From contig DEIA01000084.1 of NCBI GenBank assembly GCA_002352225.1, positions 1 through 38,558 on the forward strand: DNA of 38,558 nt, written 5' to 3'. The position numbers and the translations under genes are program-made. The notes under the pieces are model-generated. The model was not told the origin of the DNA. It saw only the letters and a list, made by a program, of their open reading frames with translations, and did no database searches. How positions within the stretch are numbered: the first letter of the stretch is position 1; each line of letters opens with the position of its first letter. Source of the stretch: Flammeovirgaceae bacterium UBA2786. GTDB taxonomy: Bacteria; Bacteroidota; Bacteroidia; Cytophagales; Cyclobacteriaceae. This document shows positions 1-9,693 of this stretch, piece by piece.

Positions 1-621
1 ACCAATACTAACCATAGCAGCATTAGGAAGCCGGAAAGCTGGTTCATCTCGTTTTTTTTCTGCTGGTTTATCGTAGATAAGATAATATTGCGCCCATGCT
101 GCACAGGCAAGACTTATCGCGATGATTATATTCAGATGAAGAAATAGTGTAGTATTTAATTTAACGAATAGTGCGCCACATCCTGCACCGGCCACCATAC
201 CCACACTAAACAAAGCATGAAAGGAGGTCATAATCGGTTTGCGATAATGTTGCTCAACCATTACCGCCTGTGCATTCATCGATACATCAAGCATGCCAGC
301 TGTAATGCCCATAACAAAAAACACAGCCCATAACCCGGTTAGCCCAGGCATTACATACATGAGTGGCACCAACGGAACAAATATGCAGTAAAGGAAAACC
401 GATGCAATTGCTATTCTCCGGCTGCCATTTCTAATAATTAACCAGCCGGTAAAGGGCATAGCAAGTAATGCCCCTAACGAAGATGCAAGTAAAACAAACC
501 CGAAGGTGCCATTGTCAATCTGAAACAACTCCTGCACTTTTGGGAAACGGGCAGCCAGGTTAGCGTGAACAAAACCATTAACAAAGAATAAGAGATTTAC
601 AGCTATGCGGGGTGTAGTCAC
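1..621 (-). CDS. MFS transporter, N-terminal part (truncated by window edge)
   Basis: This is the first 207 codons of an inner-membrane transporter of the major facilitator superfamily; the rest lies left of the window. The translation has five to six hydrophobic segments. It contains the motif GWLIIRNGSRRIA, which matches the MFS loop 2-3 signature, and then MLDVSMNAQAVMVEQ and PIMTSFHALFSVGMVAGAG. That combination is typical of the sugar-transporter-like MFS group that includes E. coli YbjJ. The substrate cannot be told. An in-frame stop lies about 50 bases upstream and there is no ATG after it, so the start must be non-ATG: GTG at 621 is chosen. TTG at 627 has a GAGG about eight bases before it and is the alternative. 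The gene follows the 706-3009 gene with an 84-base gap and may be read from the same transcript. Confidence 0.85.
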   Translation of the reverse strand, partial: MTTPRIAVNLLFFVNGFVHANLAARFPKVQELFQIDNGTFGFVLLASSLGALLAMPFTGWLIIRNGSRRIAIASVFLYCIFVPLVPLMYVMPGLTGLWAVFFVMGITAGMLDVSMNAQAVMVEQHYRKPIMTSFHALFSVGMVAGAGCGALFVKLNTTLFLHLNIIIAISLACAAWAQYYLIYDKPAEKKRDEPAFRLPNAAMVSIG

Positions 622-705
622 AAACAATAGATATACCTCAAAGTAAATAATAATGTTGGCAAGTTGGACTCATACCTATAAAATTTAACTCAACCCATTA
701 GCGAA

Positions 706-3009
706 TCAGCGTATAACGTTGAAAGAAGTTTCGCCAAAAAGCGGGGTACCGTCTTCAGCTATTCCCTGCACGTAAACCCGATAAATTCCGGGTTGGTCGG
801 ACGTATAAAACTCCAACTGCATAGGCTCTTTACCGTTGGTTTTCACATCGGGGTTCCAATACAACAAGTGGCGGGCGTCAGGAGTGCGACTATTGATTTC
901 CGGTACGGTTTCGTAACGGGGGGCATAAAATTCTTTATACTGTTGCAGTCCTTCGTAATCAAGTATTACAGTTTCGGGATCGAATTTGAATCCACCTAAA
1001 TCGCCTTTATAGGTTCGATAGCTTATAATACCATCAAAGGCAAGCGATCCAACAAAGTAGCGGGACGGCACAACATTCAGTTGTTTAATTTTAACCGGGT
1101 CGAAGGCCATAATATCGTTTACATTGAATATGGGTACACCATCCAGTAGTACTAATGATTCATTTTCGAGTATTTCTCCCTTGTCGCGATCTACAATCTT
1201 AAAAATAAACTGATCGCCCTTCTTTCGCACCCACACATTCTTCACATACTCGCGCATAACTTCTTCCATAACCGGAAAGCGGGTGTAGTCATCTAGCAAA
1301 TAAGTTTCAGGTACAATGCCATAAAAGGCTGAACTATCAGATGGTGAAACGGAACCCTGATGTTTTCCAAACGTGTCCGTTACTTGCATAGAAACGGTTT
1401 TGTCTACCAATGCGCTTGTATTTTTTTCCGATAGTCTAATGGGCGGCAAGTGAATTGGAGTATCGATTGGAGCGAATGGAGACTTTAAACCGATTACAGC
1501 TTGTGCATGGGGCGATTGAAGGATAAGCTTATTTGTGCCAAGCAGGTTGGCTTCAACCCGCAGCAGCCCGTTCGCATCAGATATAGCGCCTGCTAGTTCT
1601 ATTTTTTTTCCGGGTGCGCTTATATAACCGGTTACACCCGGAATTGGAATTTGGGTTTGTTTATCCTGCACGATTGCCTCCATCAAATGAGCCCGGTATT
1701 CTGGAAGATATTGCAATGGTTTTGATTCGGGAAGTTCTTTCCACTTAAATCGACTCCACCCATGCGTAAGCATAAGATTGTCGATATCCGAATCAGGAGC
1801 ATCAATGTAATAAGCAGCAGATTCAACAGTACCTTTCAGATCGCTTGATAACAACAAATAGCTTACAATATTGGATTGAGTAAATTGTTGCAGGGAATCA
1901 TCGCGCATTACAGAAACAGAAAGGTTGGCATTGTCTGTTTCAGAATTTAGAGTAAGGGTAATTTTTTTACGGGTACTGGTTTGTTCGCGATCGGGTAGTA
2001 CCCGCAAACGGGTTGTGGGTTTAACGAATACCAGTCGTTCGCAAACCGGAATACCAGTTGACGTAAATACAGTAATGTGACTAATTCCGGCATCTAATTC
2101 AGATTTAGGTAGGTGAATAGTTGCGCGGCCATCGTGTAATGAAAGAGTTAATGCCTGCTTAACATGAGTGCGGGTATGAACCAAAAAGAAAAGAGATTGG
2201 TCTGTAAAACCTTTTACCTGGAGGTTGATGATGAATTCTGTCTGATTATTGGCCACCTGCATAGCAAAGCCTGAAGGATCTGCTGGGGGAAGTTTAACAG
2301 GAATTATTTTTCCATTGTATTGTATTAATGCTGTGTACTCCTGCGAAGCTTCGGGTGTCATGTTAAACGTGCCGATACCAAATTTATGAGAAGCGAAACG
2401 CGTTACCGTATCTCGGTTATGGTCTACAATCGTTCCACTAAAATCGATTCCCTTACCGGTATAATCGATAGCCCGGAATGCCATTTTATGGTTAAGACCC
2501 TCAATCCATTGCCCGCCTTCAGGAAAGAATTGAATGTCGATATCGGAGTTACTGTGTTCAGGTGTATCAAATAGTCTTCTGAATGTATTAATCAGTGTTA
2601 TAGGTTGATGATAGAAAAAATCAGAACTGTAGTTTTTCATCCACCGGGTATAGGCCCTCAGGTAATAATTACCCGAGCTTATGGAAGCGGGAACATTAAA
2701 CTGCCCTTTGCCAAAGCCATTAGTTAATTCAACTTTAGCCTGAAGCACAGCCTGACTTTCGCTATTTATCAATTCGAGGTATACCACACGGCTTGTGTTA
2801 CTGGGTTTGTGACTTTGTCCATTTACCAGGTAAACTTTAAACCAGGATGTTTCTCCTGCAATCCAAAGATTCTTATCAGTATGAATGAAAATTTTTTCCT
2901 GTGGGTTAGCTTTGCTCCACGCAAGTAATGGCTGATCGTTAAAGATTTTGGTTTGAGCGTGACCAAAAACAGGAGAGAAAATCGAAAGGAGAAGTATCAG
3001 AATTCTCAT
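706..3009 (-). CDS. Exported MG2-domain protein with plug-like C-terminal region
   Basis: Large exported protein of unknown exact role. It starts with a signal peptide (MRILILLLSIFSPVFGHAQ). An MG2 macroglobulin-like domain follows at about residues 30-130, with the typical stretches IFIHTDKNLWIAGET and GNYYLRAYTRWM. A long beta-rich region is next, with a carboxypeptidase-regulatory-like segment around 440-530. Near 590-690 is a segment resembling the plug of TonB-dependent receptors (a VLLDGVPIF stretch and a GIISYRTYKG strand). Proteins of this build are common in Bacteroidota beside TonB receptors, but no reaction is known to me. The ATG at 3009 is preferred because it begins a clean signal peptide and lies one base after the stop of the DUF4249 gene; upstream extension to 3048 would bury the signal. 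It is the last gene of a four-gene cassette, probably translationally coupled. Confidence 0.8.
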   Translation of the reverse strand: MRILILLLSIFSPVFGHAQTKIFNDQPLLAWSKANPQEKIFIHTDKNLWIAGETSWFKVYLVNGQSHKPSNTSRVVYLELINSESQAVLQAKVELTNGFGKGQFNVPASISSGNYYLRAYTRWMKNYSSDFFYHQPITLINTFRRLFDTPEHSNSDIDIQFFPEGGQWIEGLNHKMAFRAIDYTGKGIDFSGTIVDHNRDTVTRFASHKFGIGTFNMTPEASQEYTALIQYNGKIIPVKLPPADPSGFAMQVANNQTEFIINLQVKGFTDQSLFFLVHTRTHVKQALTLSLHDGRATIHLPKSELDAGISHITVFTSTGIPVCERLVFVKPTTRLRVLPDREQTSTRKKITLTLNSETDNANLSVSVMRDDSLQQFTQSNIVSYLLLSSDLKGTVESAAYYIDAPDSDIDNLMLTHGWSRFKWKELPESKPLQYLPEYRAHLMEAIVQDKQTQIPIPGVTGYISAPGKKIELAGAISDANGLLRVEANLLGTNKLILQSPHAQAVIGLKSPFAPIDTPIHLPPIRLSEKNTSALVDKTVSMQVTDTFGKHQGSVSPSDSSAFYGIVPETYLLDDYTRFPVMEEVMREYVKNVWVRKKGDQFIFKIVDRDKGEILENESLVLLDGVPIFNVNDIMAFDPVKIKQLNVVPSRYFVGSLAFDGIISYRTYKGDLGGFKFDPETVILDYEGLQQYKEFYAPRYETVPEINSRTPDARHLLYWNPDVKTNGKEPMQLEFYTSDQPGIYRVYVQGIAEDGTPLFGETSFNVIR

Positions 3010-3010
3010 A

Positions 3011-4141
3011 CTATTGCCAGTAAGAGGGTTTACTATTAGTTCCGCCACTCATTCGGCAGTCTACACAAAACGCAACGGAATAGGAATACCCAATTAATCG
3101 GTCGCCATCATATAGTTCGCCACCCAACAAGTAAGAAGGTGGCCCGGAAAATTCGGGTATATTACTTAAGAAGAGCGTGTCGTATGTGCATTCCCGATAA
3201 GGGGTTATCCTGAATGTGCTTGGTGGTGGAAAAGCTGAATTAGGAATAAAAATTCTTTTTTGCGTAGCATTCCCGATTGAAAAAAAACCAACAATGGGTT
3301 TGGTTTCATCTTCCAGATTTTTCAGATTCCCTTTTAGCTCTGATGGAAGAGGGCCAAAGATAGATCCGATATCTTCATTGCTTTGTTTTAGTTGTTGCCA
3401 GTAGGTAAAAGCATCTTTTGTTAAAGAATATTGCTTAACAAGAATGCTATACTTTACTGTTGTTCTCTCGTCATTCCATCCAAAACTGGTTAGCGGTAGG
3501 TTGGAAACCCTGTTTTGATTAAATCGGTTGGTAGATTCTATATTTATTTTAGATGAAAGCCCCGACCGCCAGCAAGTATAATTGTTTTGATTACTGTAGA
3601 TAACCGATTTTGAATTTGTATCAAAAAAATATTGAGAGTTAAGGTAAGACCGATACTCCCAGGTTTCTTCGAAAGTCCATTGATAATAAGGAGAGCTCGT
3701 TGGTTCGCCATGAGTTGAAACCAATACTTCAATTTTTTCATTATTTGTAGCCCGCCAGGTAACACTGTCTATTTCGGGTGCATTTAATACCGGAACAAAT
3801 TCTGAGGCGTATTGTTGTTGATCAGGAGTTGTAATCCGCAGCCTGTACTTAGGCGCGGTAAGGGAAATGTTTTCCAAGATGTAGTTCCCATTCCATGTAT
3901 TAGTAAGCGTAGTTGTATTACCGTTCTCGTCTTCTATCCAAACAGTGGCCCCGGTTTCGAATGCAGGTTGCGAGGAATCGATTATGGATCGGGAGCGGGC
4001 AAGAATAATTTTGCTATCGCCATTCGTATTAAGAAACCCCTCTACAATTAATATCGGTTCGTTCGACTTAAGTTCTGATGGAAAGTAGGGTTCTATACAT
4101 CCTACCATTATTACAACAAGATACAGGCAGATCCGTTTCAT
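3011..4141 (-). CDS. DUF4249-family lipoprotein
   Basis: Predicted outer-membrane or periplasmic lipoprotein of 376 residues. The N-terminus has a short hydrophobic stretch ending in a lipobox-like MVGC (Cys15), followed by IEPYFPSELKSNEPILIVEGFLN, split here by recognition as the N-terminal hallmark of DUF4249. The C-terminus carries a Cys-rich end (FCVDCRMSGGTN) that is also usual for the family. In Bacteroidota these proteins are encoded directly after a TonB-dependent receptor with STN and CarboxypepD domains, as here, and are thought to be an accessory surface lipoprotein for that receptor. The ATG at 4141 shares its first base with the receptor stop codon (TAATG), which strongly indicates coupled translation. 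The transported ligand is unknown. The family call is from sequence pattern and context, not from a search. Confidence 0.85.
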   Translation of the reverse strand: MKRICLYLVVIMVGCIEPYFPSELKSNEPILIVEGFLNTNGDSKIILARSRSIIDSSQPAFETGATVWIEDENGNTTTLTNTWNGNYILENISLTAPKYRLRITTPDQQQYASEFVPVLNAPEIDSVTWRATNNEKIEVLVSTHGEPTSSPYYQWTFEETWEYRSYLNSQYFFDTNSKSVIYSNQNNYTCWRSGLSSKINIESTNRFNQNRVSNLPLTSFGWNDERTTVKYSILVKQYSLTKDAFTYWQQLKQSNEDIGSIFGPLPSELKGNLKNLEDETKPIVGFFSIGNATQKRIFIPNSAFPPPSTFRITPYRECTYDTLFLSNIPEFSGPPSYLLGGELYDGDRLIGYSYSVAFCVDCRMSGGTNSKPSYWQ

Positions 4142-6888
4142 TAAAATTTGAAGTTGTAGCTTAGGGTTGGAATTATTGTTCCAAAAATGGATAGCTTATA
4201 ACCATTAATTACTCCATTTTCGGATTTAAAAAACACCGAGTAAGCATTTCGCCTACTTGTAAGATTATATGCCGATAGGCTCCAGTAGCTGTGCGCCAGT
4301 TTTTTTATTCTATGATTGCCTTCCATGTTGATAGATAAATCCGTTCTGAAATAATCAGGAATTCTATACTGGTTGCGATCAGAATAAATTAATCGGTCAA
4401 CTCCATTTGCGGTATATTTTCCTACCGGTAATGTTATTGGGCGCCCGGTACTGTACACGATGTTGGCAGACATGCTATAGCGTCTGCTAAATTTATAGTT
4501 GGCAATTAAATTAATAGCATGAGGTTTATCGTAATTGCTGGGATAAACAGATCCGCGATTGATGGTTTCAACAGATGAAGAACCTTTTGTTTGAAGCAAT
4601 GATCGGGAATAGGTATAGCTAAACCATCCGTTTAATTTACCGGAAGTACGTTTTATCATAAATTCTGCTCCGTACGCTTTACCTTTTGCATTCAATACAT
4701 CGGTTTCGATATGATGATTCTGAATAAGTTCAGCGCCTCCTTTGTAATCCAGAAAATTTTGCATCCACTTGTAATAAGCTTCTATTGAAACCTCAATCGA
4801 TCTTTTACCGTGGTTGAGATAATACCCCAACGAAATCTGATCTCCGATTAATGGTGTAATGTATGGATCGCTTAACTTCCACACATCGGTTGGAGCAATT
4901 GCAGTGGTATTGGAAAGCATTTGTAAGTACTGACGGTGACGGTTGTAACTCACTTTAAAGGAAGCATTGCGGGTATAATTGTACCGTGCCGAAAACCGGT
5001 ACTCGGGGCCACCATACGAAACCACCCGCTTACCTTTGGTAAAAGTAAGGGTATCATAGATGTTGCCTGCATCCCTTACCGTTCCTTGCGGATATAAATA
5101 AATATTACGCGGCCCAAGATTAGCAAATAGTGAATACCGGATACCTCCATAGAGTAATAGTTTGGGAGATACTTCAAACTGATCGCCCACGTACACAAAA
5201 TTCTCTACTGCCTGTTCAGTCTGAAGTTGGTCTGGGGTTACAATCGACTCGCTTCCAACAGGCTGATAGTTTCCGGGCTGAAGATCGTAACGAAGTATTC
5301 CTGCCCCGAATGATAATGCATGTTTGCTATTGATAAAATAATCGAAGTCGGCTTTAGTTTGCAACTGACGGATAGAATAATCAAGATTAAAGGCATTAAC
5401 AGGGTTAGCCGTGCTTTGAATGGTGTATTCGTATCCGCTGTAGTTAGTGGTTAAGTTGCCTAATAATCTATTACTAAAAATGTGTTTCCATTTTAATCCT
5501 AATACATGATTTTGATAACTGTATACTGTATCGCCCTGAAGTTTAAATGCATCATGGCTGGTGTAAGCCGTAACAGCCAGGTTATTTTTAGGATTTATCT
5601 CATAATTTAAGTTGGCGTTTAAGTCATAGAATGAAGCCTCACTTTTATTTATTGCTGAAGAGGGAATCTCCCTTAACAGCCAATCGGAGTATGTTGAGCG
5701 ACCACTGATTAGAAATGATAATTTGTCTTTTATGATCGGTCCTTCAAATGCAAGCCTTCCGGTAATGGGGCTAATTCCACCCGAACCGCTCCATTTTTTT
5801 CTGTTTCCTTCTCTTGTATTCAGATCAAGAACCGAAGCGATTCGCCCACCATACTCGGCTGGTACACCGCTCTTGTAGAGTTCTACATCCTTGATGATAT
5901 CGGGATTAAAGGCCGAGAAGAAGCCAAACAAGTGCGAGGGGTTAAATATGGTTGCATCATTGAATAGAATAAGATTTTGATCGGTTGCACCACCCCGCAC
6001 ATTAAAACCAACTGTGCCCTCGCCCACGGTTTGAACACCTGGTAATGTAAGTACAGTCTTAATCACATCTACTTCGCCCAGAGCAACTGGTAATTGCTTC
6101 ATTGTTTTGAAATCAAATTTTTCTAACCCCATCTGAAGGCCCAATACAGTTTCATCGCGACTCGACTCAATAATGACTTCTTTAAGAGGAAGAACATCTT
6201 CTTCCATATCAATATTTAATCTTCCATCAGCATGTAGAATAATAGACTTTTCAACGCCTTTCATGCCCAAACTGTTTATCTTAAGTACATGAGGTCCTTT
6301 TGGCAACGTAATGGAGTAATACCCATTACCATCCGTTACAGCACCAATCAAAGGTTTTTCTATCATTACAGTAACACCAACTAACGATTCTCCCGATTTG
6401 TTATTTCGCACGTAACCTGCCAGTGTTGCGGTAGCTTTTGTATTAGTGCCACGGGTACCAATAACCAGTACTTTTTCTGTCTTAACTTTTTCAGCTTCAG
6501 TAAACCGGGTATTATCCAGATCGGTGCTTTCTGTTGCAGCAAAATCTTTTGAGAAAAAGTAGGTGGGTAACTCTGCTATGATAGGATTGCGATGCGTTAC
6601 ATAGACATACGCATACCGATCTATTGAATACCTAAACTCAGTATCCTTAAATATCAAATTCAGAATTTCGTTCAGCGGCTTACGCATGGCCTGAATAGTA
6701 ACCCGTACGCTATCTAATTCATGCGTATTAAAATAGAAACGATAGTTGCTTTGTTGCTCTATTTCGCTAACAAATTCACTAAACTTCACGTTGTTGAATG
6801 TACCGGTTATTGGCTGGCTGGTATCTTGCGCATTTAGGAAAAGGCTTAGACCGAGCAAGGTTATACAAACAAGAAAAGAGTGTTTCAT
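4141..6888 (-). CDS. TonB-dependent outer-membrane receptor with STN and carboxypeptidase-regulatory domains
   Basis: Outer-membrane beta-barrel transporter energised by TonB. In order, the 915 residues hold a signal peptide (to about residue 20), an STN domain (about 25-112) and a linker. A CarboxypepD_reg-like beta-sandwich follows at about 152-230 (LAGYVRNNKSGESLVGVTV, then TDGNGYYSITLPKG), then a plug at about 235-360 with FNVRGGATDQNLILFND, and a barrel to the C-terminal phenylalanine (SYNFKF), the usual last residue of outer-membrane barrels. STN domains can signal to an anti-sigma factor, but neither a FecR-like nor a sigma factor gene is visible in the window. The start overlaps the stop of the upstream gene by four bases (ATGA), and the stop overlaps the DUF4249 start, so all are one operon. 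The substrate is unknown. Confidence 0.92.
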   Translation of the reverse strand: MKHSFLVCITLLGLSLFLNAQDTSQPITGTFNNVKFSEFVSEIEQQSNYRFYFNTHELDSVRVTIQAMRKPLNEILNLIFKDTEFRYSIDRYAYVYVTHRNPIIAELPTYFFSKDFAATESTDLDNTRFTEAEKVKTEKVLVIGTRGTNTKATATLAGYVRNNKSGESLVGVTVMIEKPLIGAVTDGNGYYSITLPKGPHVLKINSLGMKGVEKSIILHADGRLNIDMEEDVLPLKEVIIESSRDETVLGLQMGLEKFDFKTMKQLPVALGEVDVIKTVLTLPGVQTVGEGTVGFNVRGGATDQNLILFNDATIFNPSHLFGFFSAFNPDIIKDVELYKSGVPAEYGGRIASVLDLNTREGNRKKWSGSGGISPITGRLAFEGPIIKDKLSFLISGRSTYSDWLLREIPSSAINKSEASFYDLNANLNYEINPKNNLAVTAYTSHDAFKLQGDTVYSYQNHVLGLKWKHIFSNRLLGNLTTNYSGYEYTIQSTANPVNAFNLDYSIRQLQTKADFDYFINSKHALSFGAGILRYDLQPGNYQPVGSESIVTPDQLQTEQAVENFVYVGDQFEVSPKLLLYGGIRYSLFANLGPRNIYLYPQGTVRDAGNIYDTLTFTKGKRVVSYGGPEYRFSARYNYTRNASFKVSYNRHRQYLQMLSNTTAIAPTDVWKLSDPYITPLIGDQISLGYYLNHGKRSIEVSIEAYYKWMQNFLDYKGGAELIQNHHIETDVLNAKGKAYGAEFMIKRTSGKLNGWFSYTYSRSLLQTKGSSSVETINRGSVYPSNYDKPHAINLIANYKFSRRYSMSANIVYSTGRPITLPVGKYTANGVDRLIYSDRNQYRIPDYFRTDLSINMEGNHRIKKLAHSYWSLSAYNLTSRRNAYSVFFKSENGVINGYKLSIFGTIIPTLSYNFKF

Positions 6889-7592
6889 TTTTGGTTTTGT
6901 AAACGGTCAAACTCCTTTCCTAATTTCTGAAGGGCAAACTCCCGACTTTGTGAGAAGATAATTTTTTCCTGGCGTAAAAACTTTCTGAGCTCTGTCTTTT
7001 GTTCAGCCAGAACTTTCATAACGGAGTTTTTTGATTTTACCTGGGTAACTGTATCGTTTTTCCGGATGTAGTATTTTTGCCGGGCTTTAAGTTCTGTAAC
7101 TACGTTTTTATCCACTATTTTCTCACTCCAGGTGGTGTGGTGGCGTGCAAAAATGCTGATATCGCCTTTGTACAAAATAGCATAGTATCCTTCCTGAGGC
7201 AGAGATAATCTTTCGAAACGGGTATTGTGAAGTGTAAAGTAATCAATGTTTATCCCGGGTATTTCAATGCCATCATAGCCCTGAGGTTTCAGTATAATTA
7301 ATTTGTCGAGCACTGTATGGTAGCGCATGGTAACATTTGCATACTCCTGTCCCTGATATCCTAAAATACCGTCAGTCCAATCGTCATCACCATAATAGAG
7401 ACTTCCTTCCAGTAATTTTTTGGAGAAGGGCTCATAGAATTTCTTTCCGGTGTAAATTCTCAGGTTGCCTCCCACAATTGAGTCGTACAATTGTGGAATA
7501 AACTGATCCTCAGAATTGGGCTTGCTTTCTGAATTTACCTGAGCGTAAGTAGCAGTAGAAAAAACAGTTAAAGCAATTAAAATGTATTTCAC
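6885..7592 (-). CDS. Exported protein of unknown function, first gene of the TonB-receptor operon
   Basis: I do not recognise this 235-residue protein. It has a signal peptide (MKYILIALTVFSTATYAQ) with no lipobox, then a mixed alpha/beta body and a basic, charged helical tail rich in Lys, Glu and Arg from about residue 170 onward (KVLAEQKTELRKFLRQEK). The start is GTG at 7592; no ATG in the frame gives a signal peptide. The stop overlaps the ATG of the TonB receptor (ATGA), so expression is coupled to it. Small exported proteins of this kind often precede STN-type receptors in Bacteroidota, which suggests an accessory or regulatory part in the same uptake system. That role is inference from position only. 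No clear TTTG/TAnnTTTG promoter was found in the 124 bases upstream. Confidence 0.75.
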   Translation of the reverse strand: MKYILIALTVFSTATYAQVNSESKPNSEDQFIPQLYDSIVGGNLRIYTGKKFYEPFSKKLLEGSLYYGDDDWTDGILGYQGQEYANVTMRYHTVLDKLIILKPQGYDGIEIPGINIDYFTLHNTRFERLSLPQEGYYAILYKGDISIFARHHTTWSEKIVDKNVVTELKARQKYYIRKNDTVTQVKSKNSVMKVLAEQKTELRKFLRQEKIIFSQSREFALQKLGKEFDRLQNQK

Positions 7593-7716
7593 CGTAAAGG
7601 TATTTTTTGAAATAGACTCTAAAAATAAGGCAATAGTTGTAGCCTTAAATTGCCGTTAATAAAAAATAATAACCGGAAAGGTTTGTGTTGTCTTACGTCA
7701 GCAGGAAATGGTTTTA

Positions 7717-9312
7717 CTATTTCGCGTAAGCCACACTACGCATTTCGCGTATTACGGTAACCTTTATCTGGCCAGGGTACTGCATGTCTTTCTCAATTTT
7801 CTGCGAGATATCAAAACTTAGCTGGGCGGCACGTTCATCCGTTGCCTTTTCAGCATCTACTAACACGCGCAATTCCCGGCCAGCCTGTATGGCATAGCAT
7901 TTTTCTACGCCCTCAAAACTTAAACCTACCTGTTCCAGTTCTTTAAGGCGTTTAATGTATTGCTCCATTACTTCGCGTCTTGCACCCGGGCGTGCGCCCG
8001 ATATAGCATCGCAAGCCTGTATAATAGGAGAGATAATACTGGTCATTTCAATCTCATCGTGGTGTGCACCAATTGCATTGCAGATAACAGGGTGCTCTTT
8101 GTATTTCTGCGCTAACTCCATACCTACAATGGCATGTGGTTTTTCTAATTCTTCCGGCCATACTTTACCAATGTCGTGCAGTAAACCCGCGCGTTTGGCT
8201 TGCTTTACGTTAAGTCCTAACTCTGCCGCCATAATGGCGCACAGGTTGGCTACTTCGCGTGAGTGTTGTAATAGGTTTTGTCCGTAAGATGAGCGATAGC
8301 GCATTCGGCCAACCATCTTCACCAATTCCGGAGCCAGGCCATGAATACCTAAGTCAATTACAGTGCGCTCACCAATTTCTACAATTTCATCTTCAATATT
8401 TTTGGTGGTTTTGGCTACAATTTCTTCAATACGGGCCGGGTGTATGCGTCCATCCTGTACCAACCGGTGTAACGATAAACGGGCAATTTCTCTGCGCACC
8501 GGATCAAAACCGGAAATGATAATTGCTTCGGGGGTATCATCTACAATAATTTCTACGCCAGTAGCGGCTTCAAGTGCCCGTATGTTACGGCCTTCACGCC
8601 CAATTACTTTTCCTTTAATGTCGTCACTCTCTATATTAAAAATAGATACGCAGTTTTCAACAGCATGTTCAGTAGCGGTACGTTGAATGGTTTCAACCAC
8701 AATCTTTTTGGCTTCTTTTGTAGCCGAAAGTTTGGCCTGCTCCATAATGTCTTTTATGTAAGAACTGGCCCTGGTTTGGGCTTCTTCTCTTAGCGATTCA
8801 ATGAGTTGTTCGCGCGCCTGATCGGCTGTAAGTTTAGAAATACCTTCAAGCAGAGCCACTTTCTGGGCGTTAAACTTGTCAAGTTCTTCTTTGCGCTTTT
8901 TTACCAACTCGTGCTGATGTGCCAGACTTTGTTTTTCGGCATCCACTTCCGATTCTTTACGCTTAAGGGTTTCCAGCTCTTTTGATAACTGGCTTTCGCG
9001 CTGCTTAATTTTTTGTTCGTTGCTAATGATTTGATTTTTCTTACGGTTAGCTTCTTCTTCAAACTCTTGTTTCATTTTAAAGAGTTTGTCCTTGGCTTCA
9101 ATAATCTTGTCTTTCTTAATGTTTTCGGCCAGAAGTTCGGCCTCTTTAATGATCAGTTTTGATTTTTCTTCAGCTTCCTGTTGGTTTCGCTTGATTTTTC
9201 TGCGGTAAAACAATGAGCCTACAATAAGGCCGACTACAATGGCAACAACCAAAAAAAACAGCCCCAAAACCATAAACTCAGGTTCTCCGGGCATTCCTAT
9301 TCTTAGTAACAT
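7717..9312 (-). CDS. rny: Ribonuclease Y
   Basis: Membrane-anchored endoribonuclease that starts mRNA decay. The 531-residue protein has the full family order. A single N-terminal membrane helix spans about residues 14-36 (MVLGLFFLVVAIVVGLIVG). A long Lys/Glu-rich coiled coil follows to about 200, then a KH RNA-binding domain (KGKVIGREGRNIRALE, the GxxG loop being GREG) and an HD phosphohydrolase domain with LLHDIGKVWPEE and the paired downstream AHHDEIE. The length fits the usual size of about 520. It lies 84 bases downstream of zapA on the same strand, in the pheT-zapA-rny neighbourhood common in Bacteroidota. The gap holds only a weak GTGTTT/AAACAC hairpin and no convincing promoter, so read-through from the upstream genes is likely. 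Confidence 0.96.
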   Translation of the reverse strand: MLLRIGMPGEPEFMVLGLFFLVVAIVVGLIVGSLFYRRKIKRNQQEAEEKSKLIIKEAELLAENIKKDKIIEAKDKLFKMKQEFEEEANRKKNQIISNEQKIKQRESQLSKELETLKRKESEVDAEKQSLAHQHELVKKRKEELDKFNAQKVALLEGISKLTADQAREQLIESLREEAQTRASSYIKDIMEQAKLSATKEAKKIVVETIQRTATEHAVENCVSIFNIESDDIKGKVIGREGRNIRALEAATGVEIIVDDTPEAIIISGFDPVRREIARLSLHRLVQDGRIHPARIEEIVAKTTKNIEDEIVEIGERTVIDLGIHGLAPELVKMVGRMRYRSSYGQNLLQHSREVANLCAIMAAELGLNVKQAKRAGLLHDIGKVWPEELEKPHAIVGMELAQKYKEHPVICNAIGAHHDEIEMTSIISPIIQACDAISGARPGARREVMEQYIKRLKELEQVGLSFEGVEKCYAIQAGRELRVLVDAEKATDERAAQLSFDISQKIEKDMQYPGQIKVTVIREMRSVAYAK

Positions 9313-9396
9313 GTAAATTAAAGTTTAAGTGTTTAAAAAAACACCCGAAAAGCCTTTGTGGCCGCGACTAAGAGAAATGGAATTGTAAGAAAGATT

Positions 9397-9681
9397 TTAG
9401 AGTGCCTGGCTAACCAAATGATTAATATGGTTAACCTTTTCAATAACGGTTTGGTCTATCTGTTGCAGATTTTCTTCATCTGCCATTTTATCTACCAAAC
9501 AATCGAAGGCCACCATGGCCAGCAGATCCTGTTTGTCGTCAATGCCAAACTGTTCCCGATAGTATTTTATTTTTTCGTTGATGACTTTGCCGGCAGCACG
9601 CACTTTTTCTTCTTCTTTGCGCTTTACCTTCATAGGGTATTCGCGGTCGGCAATTTTTATTTTTACGGATAATTCTTCCAT
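9397..9681 (-). CDS. zapA: Cell division protein ZapA
   Basis: Small cytoplasmic FtsZ-associated protein that cross-links FtsZ filaments in the Z-ring. The 94-residue sequence begins MEELSVKIKIADREYPMKV, a ZapA-type N-terminal globular domain. A helical region follows with KVRAAGKVINEKIKYYRE and then the conserved block DLLAMVAFDCLVDKMA. The ATG at 9681 is used; a TTG directly in front of it (9684) extends the frame by one codon and is unlikely to be the start. It sits nine bases... that is, a short gap downstream of the coiled-coil gene at 9694, and the pair is likely co-transcribed and may act together at the division site. Confidence 0.9.
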   Translation of the reverse strand: MEELSVKIKIADREYPMKVKRKEEEKVRAAGKVINEKIKYYREQFGIDDKQDLLAMVAFDCLVDKMADEENLQQIDQTVIEKVNHINHLVSQAL

Positions 9682-9693
9682 CAACTGTACCGG

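Noticed and set aside
8259..8686. Two plus-strand open frames inside rny
   Set aside because: Antisense to the conserved KH and HD coding region; no recognisable features.
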